Below are positions 1 through 10,765 of a DNA stretch of 64,000 nt, piece by piece (position 1 is the stretch's first letter; every line of letters begins with the position of its first letter). The stretch comes from Corallium rubrum. Its lineage: Eukaryota > Cnidaria > Anthozoa > Scleralcyonacea > Coralliidae. A program made the position numbers and the translations under genes. Location: assembly GCA_964035015.1 (NCBI GenBank), contig OZ036013.1:5734501-5798500 (forward strand), read 5' to 3'. Below the pieces are notes generated by a model, which had not been told where the DNA came from, ran no database searches, and saw only the letters and a list, made by a program, of their open reading frames with translations.

Positions 1-800
1 AGTCAACCTGAAATATCTCAAGAACGAAGCAAGGAAACGAAAAACTACAAAAGATGTTACTCTATCATTTTAAGTGTTCTTTCATGCAAATAAGACAAAT
101 TTAATTTTCGTTTCATGTACACTTTAAGCAATTCCTATCAAAAAATTACTAGCGAATAAAAATATATGAAAAGCCCAAATGTGGGATAGGCCTCTGAAGC
201 GAAAATTAAGTTTGTCTTATTTGAAAGAACATCTAAAATGGTAGAGTAACATCTTTTGTAGTTTTTCGTTTCCTTGCTTCATTGTTGAGATATCTCAAGT
301 TGTTTGGTATGCAAATTAAACATGTTGTCGACAATCCATGTGTATCATGAATTATCTATCGGAGAAAGTTCTATATTTTTGCTATTATCAAACACAATCA
401 CTTGAAAATTCTACATGCTTACCAAAACACCCACATGCTTCTTCGATTTAATTTGGTTTGATAATAGCAACGATATGTAACTTTCGCTGATAACTCATGC
501 ACGTGTGACGTCAAGATGTTTAACTTGCATATCAATCAACCTGAAATATCTCAAGAACGAAGCAAGGAAACGAAAAACTACAAAAGATGTTACTCTATCA
601 TTTTAAGTGTTCCTTCAAATAAGACAAATTTAATTTTCGTTTCATGTACACTTTAAGCAATTCCTATCAAAAAGTACTAGCGAATAAAAATATATGAAAA
701 GCCTAAATGTGGGATAGGCTTATGAAGCGAAAATTAAGATGTTACTTTGTCATTTTACGTGTTCTTTTAAATAAGTCAAAGTTAATGTTGGCTTCACAAA
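1..800. repeat. MITE family A copies, downstream of fusion exon A
   Basis: This stretch has no gene. It holds copies of a dispersed AT-rich repeat in both orientations, marked by the core GAAGCAAGGAAAC (near 30 and 557) and its reverse complement (near 266). The same cores recur near 4407, 22818, 23385, 23568, 35037, 35320, 59867, 60170 and 63600. Facing cores about 300 bp apart make each full copy a terminal-inverted-repeat unit. The 200-846 part matches 34963-35617, downstream of fusion exon B, so it belongs to the duplicated block. I see no polyadenylation signal for the gene here. Confidence 0.75.
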
Positions 801-846
801 CACTTTAAAAACGTTAACCGACATTGACTCGTACAAAGAATAGATG

Positions 847-3800
847 TCAGTAAACTTTGTTGCACAGAACACAGTGCGAATTCAGAAGGTCTTTACATAT
901 TGTGCCATCTTTCAACTTTTCCTCTGCATTTTCGATGGCACTTGGTAGATTGAAAGCCAAATGAACAACATACGAGGAATCTTGAATGCTTTTCGATTGC
1001 CTTTCGAACGTCCCACCAGCTATATCGTAAACACATTCCTTCAAGGCTTTTTCGCCTCGAAAAGCGAAAGCGAGTTTCCCTGAAACTATCTTGAGTCCGC
1101 TTTTCTCTGCTTTGCTGGGCCATGGTTTCCAGACTTGGGAAAACGAAAACGTGCCTTGAGAATCCTCTTTGTAGAACTTCGCAAATCTCTCCAAGGTCGC
1201 TCTGAGAAATGGGTTGCCTTTTTCAAACTTCATGACCGCGCCATCATTGGCGTCTATAGGATCTGTCCCAAAGACATTGCCTTCTATTGCATCTAATGAC
1301 CGGACTACTATAGCATTTATATCTATAAAAGCTCCACCGTATTTGTACAAAACCAAAAACCGAAGAAGATCGGTCTGGTATTTCATACCACGCTTTCCCA
1401 GAGAATCCGCGTTTACTTGCGTATCTTGTACAAGAGCGAGGAGGCTGAATCGTTTGACCTCGAGATCATAGCCGACCTCTGTCAGAACATCGAATTGAGA
1501 CTGTCGAAGAGAATTACTGTGGACGATCACCTTGGACGTATGGTGATGGCGTAAAATCGATTCCACGCAACGCCAGTGGCGAAAACTGAACTCGCTTCGG
1601 ACATCTTGATCGGATGACGGGAAAATCAAGTGGAAAATTAATTGACTGTTCCCAATAAGTGACCGTGATATGAGGGGTAGCAGGCCAAATTTACGCGCGC
1701 TTTCGTGAAACACCCGCCTTTTTCTTATCACGTTCCAAGTAGACGCAACCAGTCTCATTCGTGTATCCAAGTTCGGGTTCTTCGGCGGGTTATCCCAATT
1801 AAAGTTTTCCAACCATTTACGAGCGTGCTCGGTTGACTTGTTGAGCATATTCAACGTGTGAAAAAGTTCCGTGAGTCCCCGAACCCGGTTGGAACCTTTA
1901 GTCAGAGAGCGCGACCCCCCGGGCATCCTACCGCTGTTAATAAAGATAACCGGCGTCCCCATTCCTACAGACGGGATGGCGCTATGAACTCTCTGTGTGA
2001 CGACGAGCTTAGCGCGCGAGTACAATTCGACGCGCTTGTAGGCTTCTATAACACGTCCCTTTGTGTTCGAACTTTGATCTTTACTATAACCTTTGACGTG
2101 GTTTACAACAATGCTTTGTTTCAGAAATTCTTGGGGGATCAGATCCCGAAACGTTTTCGAGATATCGACCAAATATATTTTATTCGTCCTGTTCTTTTCG
2201 CAGTTTTGGTTTCTCAAAAATAAGGTCAAACAACCAGAGAAAAAGGTCTCGATCCCGTGCTGCCGAAGGAATTGTTGCGTCGGATGGTCTCGGCAACCGA
2301 TCGGCGCTTTGCTTTTCAGGAAGTTCAGCGACTCGGGCTTCGAGGCGTTGCGTTTAAAATATTGGTCTATATGAATCGAGAGCATGACTGGGTCGATGTT
2401 TGATGACGGTGGCCAATGACTAGCACGCGCCCACCAAGCGTTATAAAACAGTGTATAGTTCTCCTTTGGGTTTGGCACAGCTTGCGCTGCCCTGTCTAAA
2501 AAGAAGTCGACATACGGAAGAAATTGAACACCTGGGAATCCTTGAATTTCGTCTCCGAGATTGCTTCCTCCGAGTTTCCTCACATTGCTATTATACGACA
2601 ACGTTCCGAAATGAGTACGCCTTTGCCTCTGTCCACTTTCTGGAGTCGATATTATTTCTATACGATGTCCACTGTTAACCGGGCACCGCCAGGTCGCGTT
2701 GTTTCCATTGCAATAACTTCTGTACGTTTTCCAAACAATTCCCCGAAAGTCAACCGGTACATCCTCATTTGAGAACTTCAGGTATTCTTTCGCCAAGGTA
2801 TCCGCGAGGACACTTATATAAGGATGGCGAGGGGGAAAGCTTGAGACATCGAGTATAGACGGAACGGCACTCGAGGGGTCCCTTGACGAAATTGTGATCC
2901 ATTCGTTTTGACTGGAAAACTGACCGCTCTTGATTCTAGCAGTTGGCACAAAAAATATCCCTCCGTAGTGCCAAAGGTGCGAGATTTGCACTGCCTTTTG
3001 AAGATAGTCCTCAAAATGCTCTCCCGACAAGATTTTGTGTAAAGGATGGCGCATAATCCAGGCTTCGAACGGGGTCCCTTTCAACAACTGTGGAATGACC
3101 AGAAAGCTCGCGGTGATTCTCGGGTTCCCTATTCCTTGAGTCGATTGCGTGCACTGTATGGATCCGCAGTAGACGTGAAGGAACATACCAGGATTTTGAT
3201 TGCTGACGCTTTTGATGTTCTCGACAACCTCGCGTGGTAGTGGACGTTCGTATACCCAAGATGTAGTTATATCGTTGCTTTTGTCCAGACCCGATTCCTC
3301 AGCTGGTGTGTTGTTGTTAATGAGAAAAACTAGTGCATAAAAGAACAGTCCTAACAGACCAACCAGACTGCACGTCTTTTTCCCTATTCTTACACGTTTT
3401 ATAGTAAACTGTAAGGCGGATTTCTGCAAGAAATAATAAAGGGCTAGTCCAACGCAGACGATACCCAAGCCCAATGTCATTTGCCAAGTCATTAGCGTAT
3501 TAAAATACCTGATGTTCGCCGAGATAACAAACACTCTTTTTATAAAATTTAGTATTGCGTGATTCATTGGAGAGATATCTCGCAATACGGCAATCGAGGC
3601 AATGTTGTAAATACAATGGAAACTGGCTGCCACTGTTCCCCAGTTGGACAGTAGTAAGCTGTGTTGCACCATCAGTTTGACACACAACAGGGGAATCAAT
3701 ATTAGCGAACCGTAAAAAGAGAGAACGAAGTATCTTTTCAGAGGGCTGTTGTCGGAATGGTCGCCCAATTTTTTCAAGGCGATATTGCGAATTGGGAACG

Positions 3801-4313
3801 CCGTGTTGGAGACAAACGCGGCGAGAACGCCCCATATGTTAAACGTTACGTCCCACATGACAAAAAGACAAGTGCCAAGCGACATGAGAACTAACGACAT
3901 CAACACAGAAGTATTCAGCTGTTTTCTTTGGCCGTCGTAGCCGAAGCACATCAAAAGGAAAAACATAAAGATGGGTTCGGAGGATTTGATGACTTGGGTC
4001 GCACTTGAACTGACGAAGGTGTACGATATATTGACCGAAAGGTGACCGAGAAGATTGCCAAGAATCGCTATCCAATGTTCTTTCTTATATTCCGGTGCGT
4101 TCAAGGGGAGTATTCCCCGGCTGACGAATAGGAGCCATGCCGCCGAGACGCAGCTACCGAGCAAAAACTGAACTGTTGTCAACTCCACCCACCTCAATGC
4201 TGCACTGGCTGTATTGTCGCCCAAACGGCTAACTCCTACTTCGCTTTTGGAGGCAATCGATGTAACGGCATTGGCGAACCACCAAATAGCAACGAGTAGC
4301 AGCAGGGTGAATG
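847..4313 (-). CDS. Transporter-pyruvyltransferase-glycosyltransferase fusion, large 3' exon, copy A
   Basis: One open frame of about 1155 codons ends in TGA at 847-849. Positions here count from an in-frame TTG at 4371. Residues 20-320 are a TPT/SLC35-like transporter with about ten hydrophobic segments, K129 in VIKSSEP and K278-R279 in FIKRVFVI, where triose-phosphate/PEP translocators carry phosphate-binding residues. Residues 333-352, after a basic stretch, are an extra membrane segment that would place the rest in the Golgi lumen. Residues 365-585 resemble A4GALT-type transferases (HYGGIFFVPTARI) but lack DXD. Residues 590-880 are a polysaccharide pyruvyl transferase: NLGDEIQGFPGVQFLP, IGCRD, FSGCLTLFL and VVTQRVHSAIP, with the R-x-H expected for PEP binding. 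Residues 905-1070 are a GT32/A4GALT-like transferase with DIN in place of DXD. The domains are seen; joint function in glycan pyruvylation is inferred. No in-frame ATG opens the frame: the exon starts at the acceptor at 4314-4315. Confidence 0.85.
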
Positions 4314-4345
4314 CTAAAGAAAGAAAAGTGCAAACATTAGGTTCG
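4314..4345 (-). promoter_or_regulatory. 3' splice site of fusion exon A
   Basis: Read on the minus strand, a CCTAAT branch-point-like motif is followed by a pyrimidine-rich tract and CTTTCTTTAG, then coding sequence in phase (the first codon is split, with two bases in this exon). An in-frame TAA lies just upstream of the TTG at 4371, so residues read between TTG and this AG are intron, not protein. The same acceptor occurs at 39091-39092 in copy B. Confidence 0.7.
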
Positions 4346-4638
4346 AAGACATTAAAGTGTTTATGAAACAATAATTAAGTTTGTCTCATCTTCAACAGTT
4401 GGATTTTCCTTGCTTCGTTGTTAAGATATTTCAGTTTTTGTTTGATATACAAATTAAACATGTTGACGTCGCAATTAAACAACACAAAATTCATAGACCT
4501 TATTCTAATATATATTTATATATATTCATATATTCTCATAACAAAAATTTTATCTTCCTTCCAAAATTTCACGATATTTAGTTTTTCTCGAAGTGCTTTC
4601 ACATGAATTTCCTCCAGAAACGCTTAATCTGCCCCTCT
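4346..4638. repeat. Intron start of copy A with a MITE A half-copy
   Basis: The sequence carries a MITE A core near 4407 and is alignable with the copy B intron (39621-39745) as far as about 4552, then diverges. In copy B the segment matching 4350-4422 is missing and a LINE fragment sits in its place. Confidence 0.6.
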
Positions 4639-5375
4639 GCAGGCCCTCGTATCATGGACAGGTCACACACGCCGAATTTAGGGCCTGCAAGATCCTGTAA
4701 ACAAATTGGCAAAACTTGGCACGGAAAAAAATTGCATGATTACCTATCCATCGGTTAATAGCCATGGCTATATCCAAATATTTTGAAGGCTATTCAAGAC
4801 TTATGACATACGAATCCTAGCTTTAAAATGAAGGAATTTTGAAAAAAGCAATTGCGGTTGAACTTTGTGAACTTTCGGTCGGAATAATCAACGAAAATGC
4901 ACTTTAGTCTATCCGGAGCCTCTTGGGTTTATACTTTTTCGGTTTCCACAACAATGGAAACTTGAATTACGCTACACTCTAGCCTACAATTTATCAAAAT
5001 TAAATCTCATTAACTCTTGGTCAGTTTTTAGTCTTCGATTGCTAAATAAGCCAAAAAACAGTAAGAAAAACCTGTACTTTCACGACCGTCGAATTTGCTT
5101 TTGTTCGGCAGATATTTTTTCCTTCAATTCCTTTTCGTCGCTAAAAATATTATTGGCAGAAGGTTGGTAATTCTAAATCATATTGGTTTCTTCATTGTCA
5201 TGATCTGTAAAAAGTTTAGACCGAATTTCCTGGCGTTTGTCGAAAAGCGGCCGGAAAGATTTTGCAGGACCTCTCTAGTCTCGCTGTGCATAATGGGATC
5301 GGTCACAATTTTGTTTACAGGATCTGGCAGGCCCTCTCAAAAGTGTGACCTGTCCATGATGCAATGAGGGCCTGC
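4639..5375. mobile_element. TIR element, about 740 bp (GCAGGCCCTC family)
   Basis: About 70 bp at each end are inverted copies. The left end carries GCAGGCCCTCGTATCATGG and GGACAGGTCACAC; the right end carries their reverse complements near 5310-5375, with AGATCCTGTAAACAAA next to both. The interior has no recognizable coding sequence. No clear target duplication was found, so the superfamily is undetermined. Confidence 0.65.
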
Positions 5376-5971
5376 GAAGAATGCAGACGCGCTTTATAAC
5401 ATCTTTTGGGACCTGGACCAAACTGTATGAAAAATGTGTGCTTCTCTGCAACACAGTCAAGGTGGTAGTAGACATTTGAAAGCATGGGGTTGCGGGCGCT
5501 CCGTTTGCCTTTCCTTTTTTTCTAGTCCGCGTCGCCGGTGCAGACTTTTTCCCGCTCGTCGTTGGCAGCCCAACAGGCAACATTGGACAGGCCTGTCACT
5601 CAGGTTTATATCTCGTTTATTTTTGCGATGACACTGTTAAGTCCAGTACAATCAAGCAATCTTTTAAGTATAAACGTAACAGTGTTATCATTCGAAACAA
5701 GTGCCACTCATAAAAACATGGCCTCTCTCAAAGCATGCTCCAATGTCAACACATCCCGTATGTCCGGCTACAATTGTTGCGGCCTGGTGACGAGCTATAG
5801 TCTATATACATACATAACAGCCACTTGACGAAATTGTTAAGAGTTCCATCATGTTCGGCAACAGCAACGACGTTCGAGCATATACTTGTTATAGGCCTGA
5901 TAATGTGGACAATTCTTATCACGATCCACCCGGCCATTTCCAGACACTTTGACTGTGTGTGGTGCCTTGGG
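5376..5971. other. Non-coding stretch, nothing recognized
   Basis: Short open frames on both strands have no family resemblance. I see no repeat shared with other parts of the window. Confidence 0.4.
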
Positions 5972-6339
5972 GTTGGAGGTGCTTAGCCGTGGGAGCCGCG
6001 GCTCCCCCTCCCCCCCCCCTCCCCCCCCCTTTTGATATAAAACAACAGACATGTAACTACAAAACTGATGCAATATGCCATTGTGTCAGGAAATAAACTG
6101 TAAACAGTGTATTCAGTCTACTGAGTGTATGCATTTTGAGTATCTATGTGACATTTGCGTGTTTTGAGTATTTTATATGACGTTTTTTAACCTTTAGGGT
6201 CTGTAAAATCTTCCTCCAAAAGCCAGGAAATGCCATTTCAGCGACTCTTGATTTCAAAATTTCCCGGGAGAGCATGCCCCCCTAAAAATTTATTTTGATT
6301 TTGGCTCCCCCCCTTTCAAAATCCTGGCTACGTCCCTGC
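5972..6339. mobile_element. hAT-like non-autonomous element, degraded
   Basis: The right end reads GGCTACGTCCCTG, which reversed gives a CAGGGACG terminus typical of hAT elements. The left end near TTAGCCGTGG is a poor match. Poly-C runs near both ends and the internal block CAGGAAATGCCATTTCAG are shared with the elements near 52613, 54740 and 55599. There is no coding sequence. Confidence 0.5.
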
Positions 6340-6533
6340 CATCCACAAATGGTGTTAAAAGGGCTTGGTCCTTGCATAAAGCAAAAACAGATCGGAATCA
6401 TCGGATTCCCCATGTAAACATGCGCTCGGATTGACTTTACTCGCGTTTTTCCATTAGATTGGACTGTCAATCCTCTTCATATAAACAGGTCTTATAAGCG
6501 ATCAAATATCTTCTCTTGAGTTGAATCGCTTAA

Positions 6534-7303
6534 GCTCGGGTCACACGTGCGATTTTTTCTCGCGCCGGCAACGCAACGGCTCAAATTTCATTGCGTTGCC
6601 GGCGCGAGCGAAGTGGCTACACGTGCGACGATTTTTTAGCCGCGTCGGAACCATTAACATGAAAAAACTGGAAAATAGTGTATTTGCCAACATGGCGTCG
6701 AAAAAAGTAGCTCAAAATCTGGTACGATCGCAAGCTGCCGTTTGACTTCACATCGCATAGATGTTCTTAAACTATGAAATTTCTTCTCGAGAACTTCGAT
6801 ATCTGTACCCAAATCGCTCACAAACTCTTCTTTCACTTTGTTTTTTTCAACATGGCTTCTACACTGGGGATAAGAAGCGCTCCACAGAATAGGATTATCG
6901 CGATAAAACTCTATTAATAATTTCACGTCGTCTGCTGTTATTTTCTCCGAGTTTTGTTGAACTACGTCGACCTGAGGTTGAGAGGCTTCCAAATACACGT
7001 CCATGTTATATATGTTTAAGGAATCGAAACAGAAAAAAACGAGCATGCACAACAACACACTGGCCATACAAAAGCGAATTTCATTGGCTGACTTAAAATA
7101 ATCATTGCCTTTCCTGCTGAAACAATGCCCATGCAATTTGATATTTTCGGCAATCGTTGCCGAAAGTTAAAACATTTTACGAACGCATGAGGTTACAATT
7201 GCGTATGCAACACGTGTGACTTCATCTCTTGCGCCGGCAACGCAATGAAATTTGACCCGTTGCGTTGCCGGCGCGAGAAAAAATTCGCACGTGTGACCCG
7301 AGC
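6534..7303. mobile_element. TIR element carrying a MADF-domain ORF, flanked by TTAA
   Basis: The ends are inverted copies: GCTCGGGTCACACGTGCGA on the left and its reverse complement on the right, each followed inward by a GCGCCGGCAACGCAA palindromic module in both orientations. Both sides are flanked by TTAA (6530-6533 and 7304-7307). A TTAA duplication suggests piggyBac-like integration, but a MADF protein is typical of PIF/Harbinger elements, whose TSD is TTA or TAA. No transposase is present. Confidence 0.7.
6654..7004 (-). CDS. MADF/Myb-SANT-like DNA-binding protein of a transposon
   Basis: The chosen start is the ATG at 7004; the frame stays open up to 7136, but that leader is hydrophobic and does not look like MADF protein. 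The core reads VKLLIEFYRDNPILW, then HVEKNKVKEEFV and LEKKFHSLRTSMRCEVKR, which matches the MADF pattern (leucine-rich helix, P-x-LW, then a helix with K-x-LR and R). Such proteins bind DNA; in PIF/Harbinger elements a Myb/MADF-like partner brings the transposase to the ends. It lies inside the TIR element and ends at TGA at 6654-6656, before any long C-terminal region, so it may be a truncated or partial protein. A host gene exon is less likely given the enclosing TIRs. Confidence 0.55.
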   Translation of the reverse strand: MDVYLEASQPQVDVVQQNSEKITADDVKLLIEFYRDNPILWSASYPQCRSHVEKNKVKEEFVSDLGTDIEVLEKKFHSLRTSMRCEVKRQLAIVPDFELLFSTPCWQIHYFPVFSC

Positions 7304-7485
7304 TTAACTATACACATCATTAAGTACTATTTAAAACATGAGCAGCAGTGTTTTATCAGATTTAAAAGACGAGGCGATAGCCGAGTCAAAAACTATCAAA
7401 TGTGCTTGATTGATAGCGCGATAACATTTGATCATTGTGGTATTGTTTGACAAAAACAACCGCGATACTCGTAAACAGTAAAGAG

Positions 7486-8142
7486 TTTGGTAATCGCGAC
7501 GTCTTTGACGACGGCTACGTCAACAACCCCAAAAGGACTGGGACGAGTTTAATGTTCACGTTGCAACGTGGCCTGGTACCCTGGCCCAATCAAAGAATAT
7601 GGGCCAGGTAACCACTAAAGACGTCCGCTTTCCTATTGGTTGAAATTTCGCGCGTTTTTATTGGCTATGAGTAAAACTGCAATCGTCATAAGTGGATTTA
7701 GCCCTGATGACGCGAGAATGAGATTAGTGTTTACCTGGCCCTTATTTCTTTTGAAATTGGGCCAGGGTGCCAGGCTAGTTGCAAAGTCGCCCGTACGTTC
7801 TCCTGCGACGCCATTTTTGTTAAACTGACGTTGTGTGACAACGGCAAGCATTGATATGGCAGAAACTGCAGAAAATAAGTAACTGCAGAAAATAAGTAAG
7901 TATTGACTGTCTTGGATTTGTTGAACTATATATTTTCATCTATTCAACTAATTTCCCAATAATATTAGGAAAATATCGATGAAATGGAAATCGCTACAAG
8001 CAGCCGTCGCGAATTAAAATTGGCCAAATTACCGAATTTTGCAACGGGTGCGATATTAAAAAGAGGTTCTCGTCCCAGTCCTTTTGGGGTTGTTTACGTA
8101 GCCGTCGTCAAAGACGTCGCGATTCCCAAACTCTCTACCATA
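7486..8142. mobile_element. Long-TIR element with a nested smaller TIR element
   Basis: About 60 bp at each end are inverted copies (left GACGTCTTTGACGACGGCTA and CCCCAAAAGGACTGGGACGA; right the complements at 8068-8140). A second inverted pair, CTGGTACCCTGGCCCAAT at about 7570 and its complement near 7765, marks a nested element of about 7568-7787. No protein is recognizable. Confidence 0.65.
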
Positions 8143-8242
8143 AACAAGGACGGCGACGGACGGCAGTTAAAAGCAATATAACATTTTCAATTTGACACCC
8201 CAGTAACGCCCTAGCACTGCCAAAACGATTGTACTATAGTTA

Positions 8243-8639
8243 GGGCCTGTTTATATGGACCCGAGTTACCGGCTAGCCGAGTTACCCGCCATGTATAGAA
8301 ATTCAGTGCTATCCCGGCAGAGTGTTTATATGAGACAGGCGGGTAACTCGGCTGGCCGAGATCCCGGCAAAACAGCCGAGATCTCGGCATGCCGGGATGA
8401 AAATATTCCCATATAAACACTCTCTTGCCGGGTAACTCGGCTAGCCGAGTTGAATTCGTCACAACAGCGCACGCGCCACTTATGAAGACAATCGGAAACT
8501 ACTCATGGAATGTGAAACCATTATAATGCGTGGGCGGCTTTGCCGAGTAACTCGTCTCATATAAACACTCATCTTTTTTCAACTCGGCTTGCCGGGTAAC
8601 TCGCTTAGTCGGGTAACTCGGCTCCATATAAACAGGCCC
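8243..8639. mobile_element. PIF/Harbinger-like MITE, 397 bp, TSD TTA
   Basis: The termini are GGGCCTGTTTATATGGA and the exact inverse. The interior repeats the motif CCGAGTTACCCGGC in alternating orientation. TTA flanks both ends (8240-8242 and 8640-8642), the 3-bp duplication typical of PIF/Harbinger. There is no coding capacity. Confidence 0.75.
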
Positions 8640-9353
8640 TTAGAATCTGTATTGGAGTCAAAGCAACAATCCTCTGTTGGTGTTGAATGAAGAAAGAGCA
8701 TTGCGCTTAGGGTCTACATGTATAAAAAAACCGGAACCCTTAGAAAATGAATTAATATTCTTTTAAAACAACCTATTGTAGTAGTTTGACAGCCATAAAA
8801 GCGCTGCGTTATATTCGAATTAACTTCGTCGGTAATGCGACGTAAATGCGACGTCGAGTCAAACATCGAATTTCAGTGGAATTTAATTGTTTTTACTTGG
8901 ACTCGTTGATCCTGAAAACGACTTCTCGAAAACATGACGCCGAATAGTCACAGACAGAAGCGAAACGTTTAATTCGACGCGACGATAATTCGTCGAACAC
9001 GCATTATCGTCGCATTATCCGTCTGACTCAGACGAATTTAATTCGTGTGTCGAATTTAATCGAGTTATACGACGCAGTTTCTTATCGACAAAACGGTGCT
9101 TTGAGGGATATCATCGTCAACGAAATAGGTAGAAATCACATTTTCCACAGCTTCAAGAGAACGTGCAAAATATGCACTGGAATGTAACTCGTCGAAATAC
9201 TTTGTGAAGGCGGTTCGAGGGTATATTCGTATTGCTCGTTATACTCCTGACTGGCTGAATCAGTCTTCTGGGACTGCTTCAGACTTTAGTATTACGGCTA
9301 TACGCGTTTTGGTCGTTCTATACTGAATGTTGACGACTATTGATTACATTCAA
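8640..9353. repeat. Half copy of a 48.1-kb repeat, plus CGACG/AATTCG-rich palindromic DNA
   Basis: Positions 8723-8812 match one arm of the MITE at 48117-48395 (GAACCCTTAGAAAA, CAACCTATTGTAGTAGTTTG, AAGCGCTGCGTTAT). The following 8815-9085 is dense in short inverted motifs such as TTCGTCG/CGACGAA and GTCGCATTA/TAATGCGAC, probably a decayed TIR element. There is no gene. Confidence 0.5.
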
Positions 9354-9997
9354 TTCCGGTGTCACAGCGGATTTGGACCCCCCAGTAGATTTGGACAGGG
9401 GGGTCCAAATCTACTCGTAAATATGGACCCACCCTTTTTAAACATTTTTTATACCCAAAACAACAGAGAAAACGATATGTTTATTGTTACATTCATTAAT
9501 TTTCATATCCAAAGCCAGTTATAAACCTCACATAGTCGAGCTCATTGTGTTGCAATAGCGAATAAAAAACACTGTTGGGCGACATTTTCATAGTTCGAAA
9601 ATTTGGTTCGTTGACGTACATGCATCAAACGAAATTTTATTGCCAGTAACATCTAAATTCAAAAATCTTAGCACTGTTATTAAACTGAGTATAAGTACTA
9701 CAAAAAACTACAAAGTTACCAAATGGAAAATATCTATACAACTACAAGGATAAATAAACATCGCTAAAAATGGAGAGCGTGGAGATCGTTTTTACTAACT
9801 CTGGTAGTGGTTTCTATTTTACGGTTTGTGTTCTTTATCACCAATATAAAGTGACAAAAAAAACTTCAGACTGTTTGCTATTATGAATTTCGTTTATATT
9901 ATTGTGTTCACACTATATATATTTAACTTTAGGAGGGGGGTCCAAATCCGCCAACGGGGTCCGAATTTAGGGGGGTCCAAATTAACTGGGACACCGA
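9354..9997. mobile_element. TIR element, about 640 bp (GGTGTC...GGGGGGTCC family)
   Basis: The left end reads CGGTGTCACAGCGGATTTGG and the right end its inverse CCAAATTAACTGGGACACCG. GGGGGGTCCAAAT repeats occur inside both ends. The AT-rich interior has no gene. Confidence 0.6.
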
Positions 9998-10147
9998 CCA
10001 CAGCCAATGAACATCTAGGTTTTGCTTGCTATATAATTAGCATAACTGCAATGTTCGTCCATTCTCGTTGGATTGTGCAGGTTCACTAATTCAAAAAGAC
10101 GGTACCTAGTGAAATGAATGTATCGTGCTGGGTTAGCCAGTGTTTAA

Positions 10148-10751
10148 GCCTGGTTTCCAATAGTTGTAATTGTTGTTAATTGAAATTGACGATTCGCTCG
10201 GACTCAGGACTTCTCAGTTTTTAAAATGCTTAAATGAGCTAAATATGGTATTCAAAAACAAATTGGAAGACTAAAAGTTTGTTTGTAATCACTCTTACAG
10301 GATATATAACAATATAGCATGCAGTATTTACAAGTGCAGTAATTTTGCCGCTTTGAGTCTCATGTTTCGTGAACGTTTAAGGACATTTGCGAACGTTGAG
10401 TTCGAAGTTTGGCGCTCAGGTCTTCCACTTAGTCATTTGGTAGACTAATTCTTTAACAAAATCGAGATTTTATTGAAAGGATTTGGCCGGTTTTTGTAAT
10501 GAATTTTGTCTTTTAGGTTGCAAAATTAAACCCTAGCGAAAAGTCGCCGACTGTCGCCGATTGATGTTTCATTAACTGTTGTTGCATTGGCGACTGTTGT
10601 AATTGTTGTAGAAGTTGAACTCGGTTCAACTTCTACAACAGTCGGCGATCGATCGCCGATTGCATTACAACAATTACAACTCGCGTTTCCATTAAATCGT
10701 AATTGTTGTATAGCGACTGAATTACAACAATTACAACTATATGGAAACCGT
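10148..10751. mobile_element. TIR element, about 600 bp (GGTTTCCA family)
   Basis: The ends are TGGTTTCCAATAGTTGTAAT and its approximate inverse. The right half contains four more copies of GTAATTGTTGTA or its complement and the palindrome GATCGATCG, making it strongly self-complementary. No gene. Confidence 0.55.
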
Positions 10752-10765
10752 GTTGAAACAACAAT

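Noticed and set aside
2451..3940. Plus-strand and off-frame ORFs over the fusion exons
   Set aside because: They are shadows of the minus-strand gene, repeated in both copies only because the gene is.
847..4313. Recent bacterial transfer or contamination as source of the pyruvyl transferase fusion
   Set aside because: The exon has eukaryotic splice signals, is surrounded by host repeats, exists as a duplicated copy and is fused to a eukaryotic-type transporter. An older transfer of the domain cannot be excluded.
4314..4371. N-terminal residues of the fusion protein read from TTG at 4371
   Set aside because: TTG is an unlikely start in an animal, a stop lies just upstream, and a good splice acceptor at 4314-4315 shows this stretch to be intron.
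5275..5583. 102-residue minus-strand ORF as an upstream exon of the fusion gene
   Set aside because: No resemblance to a transporter N-terminus, and part of it overlaps the right TIR of the 4639-5375 element.
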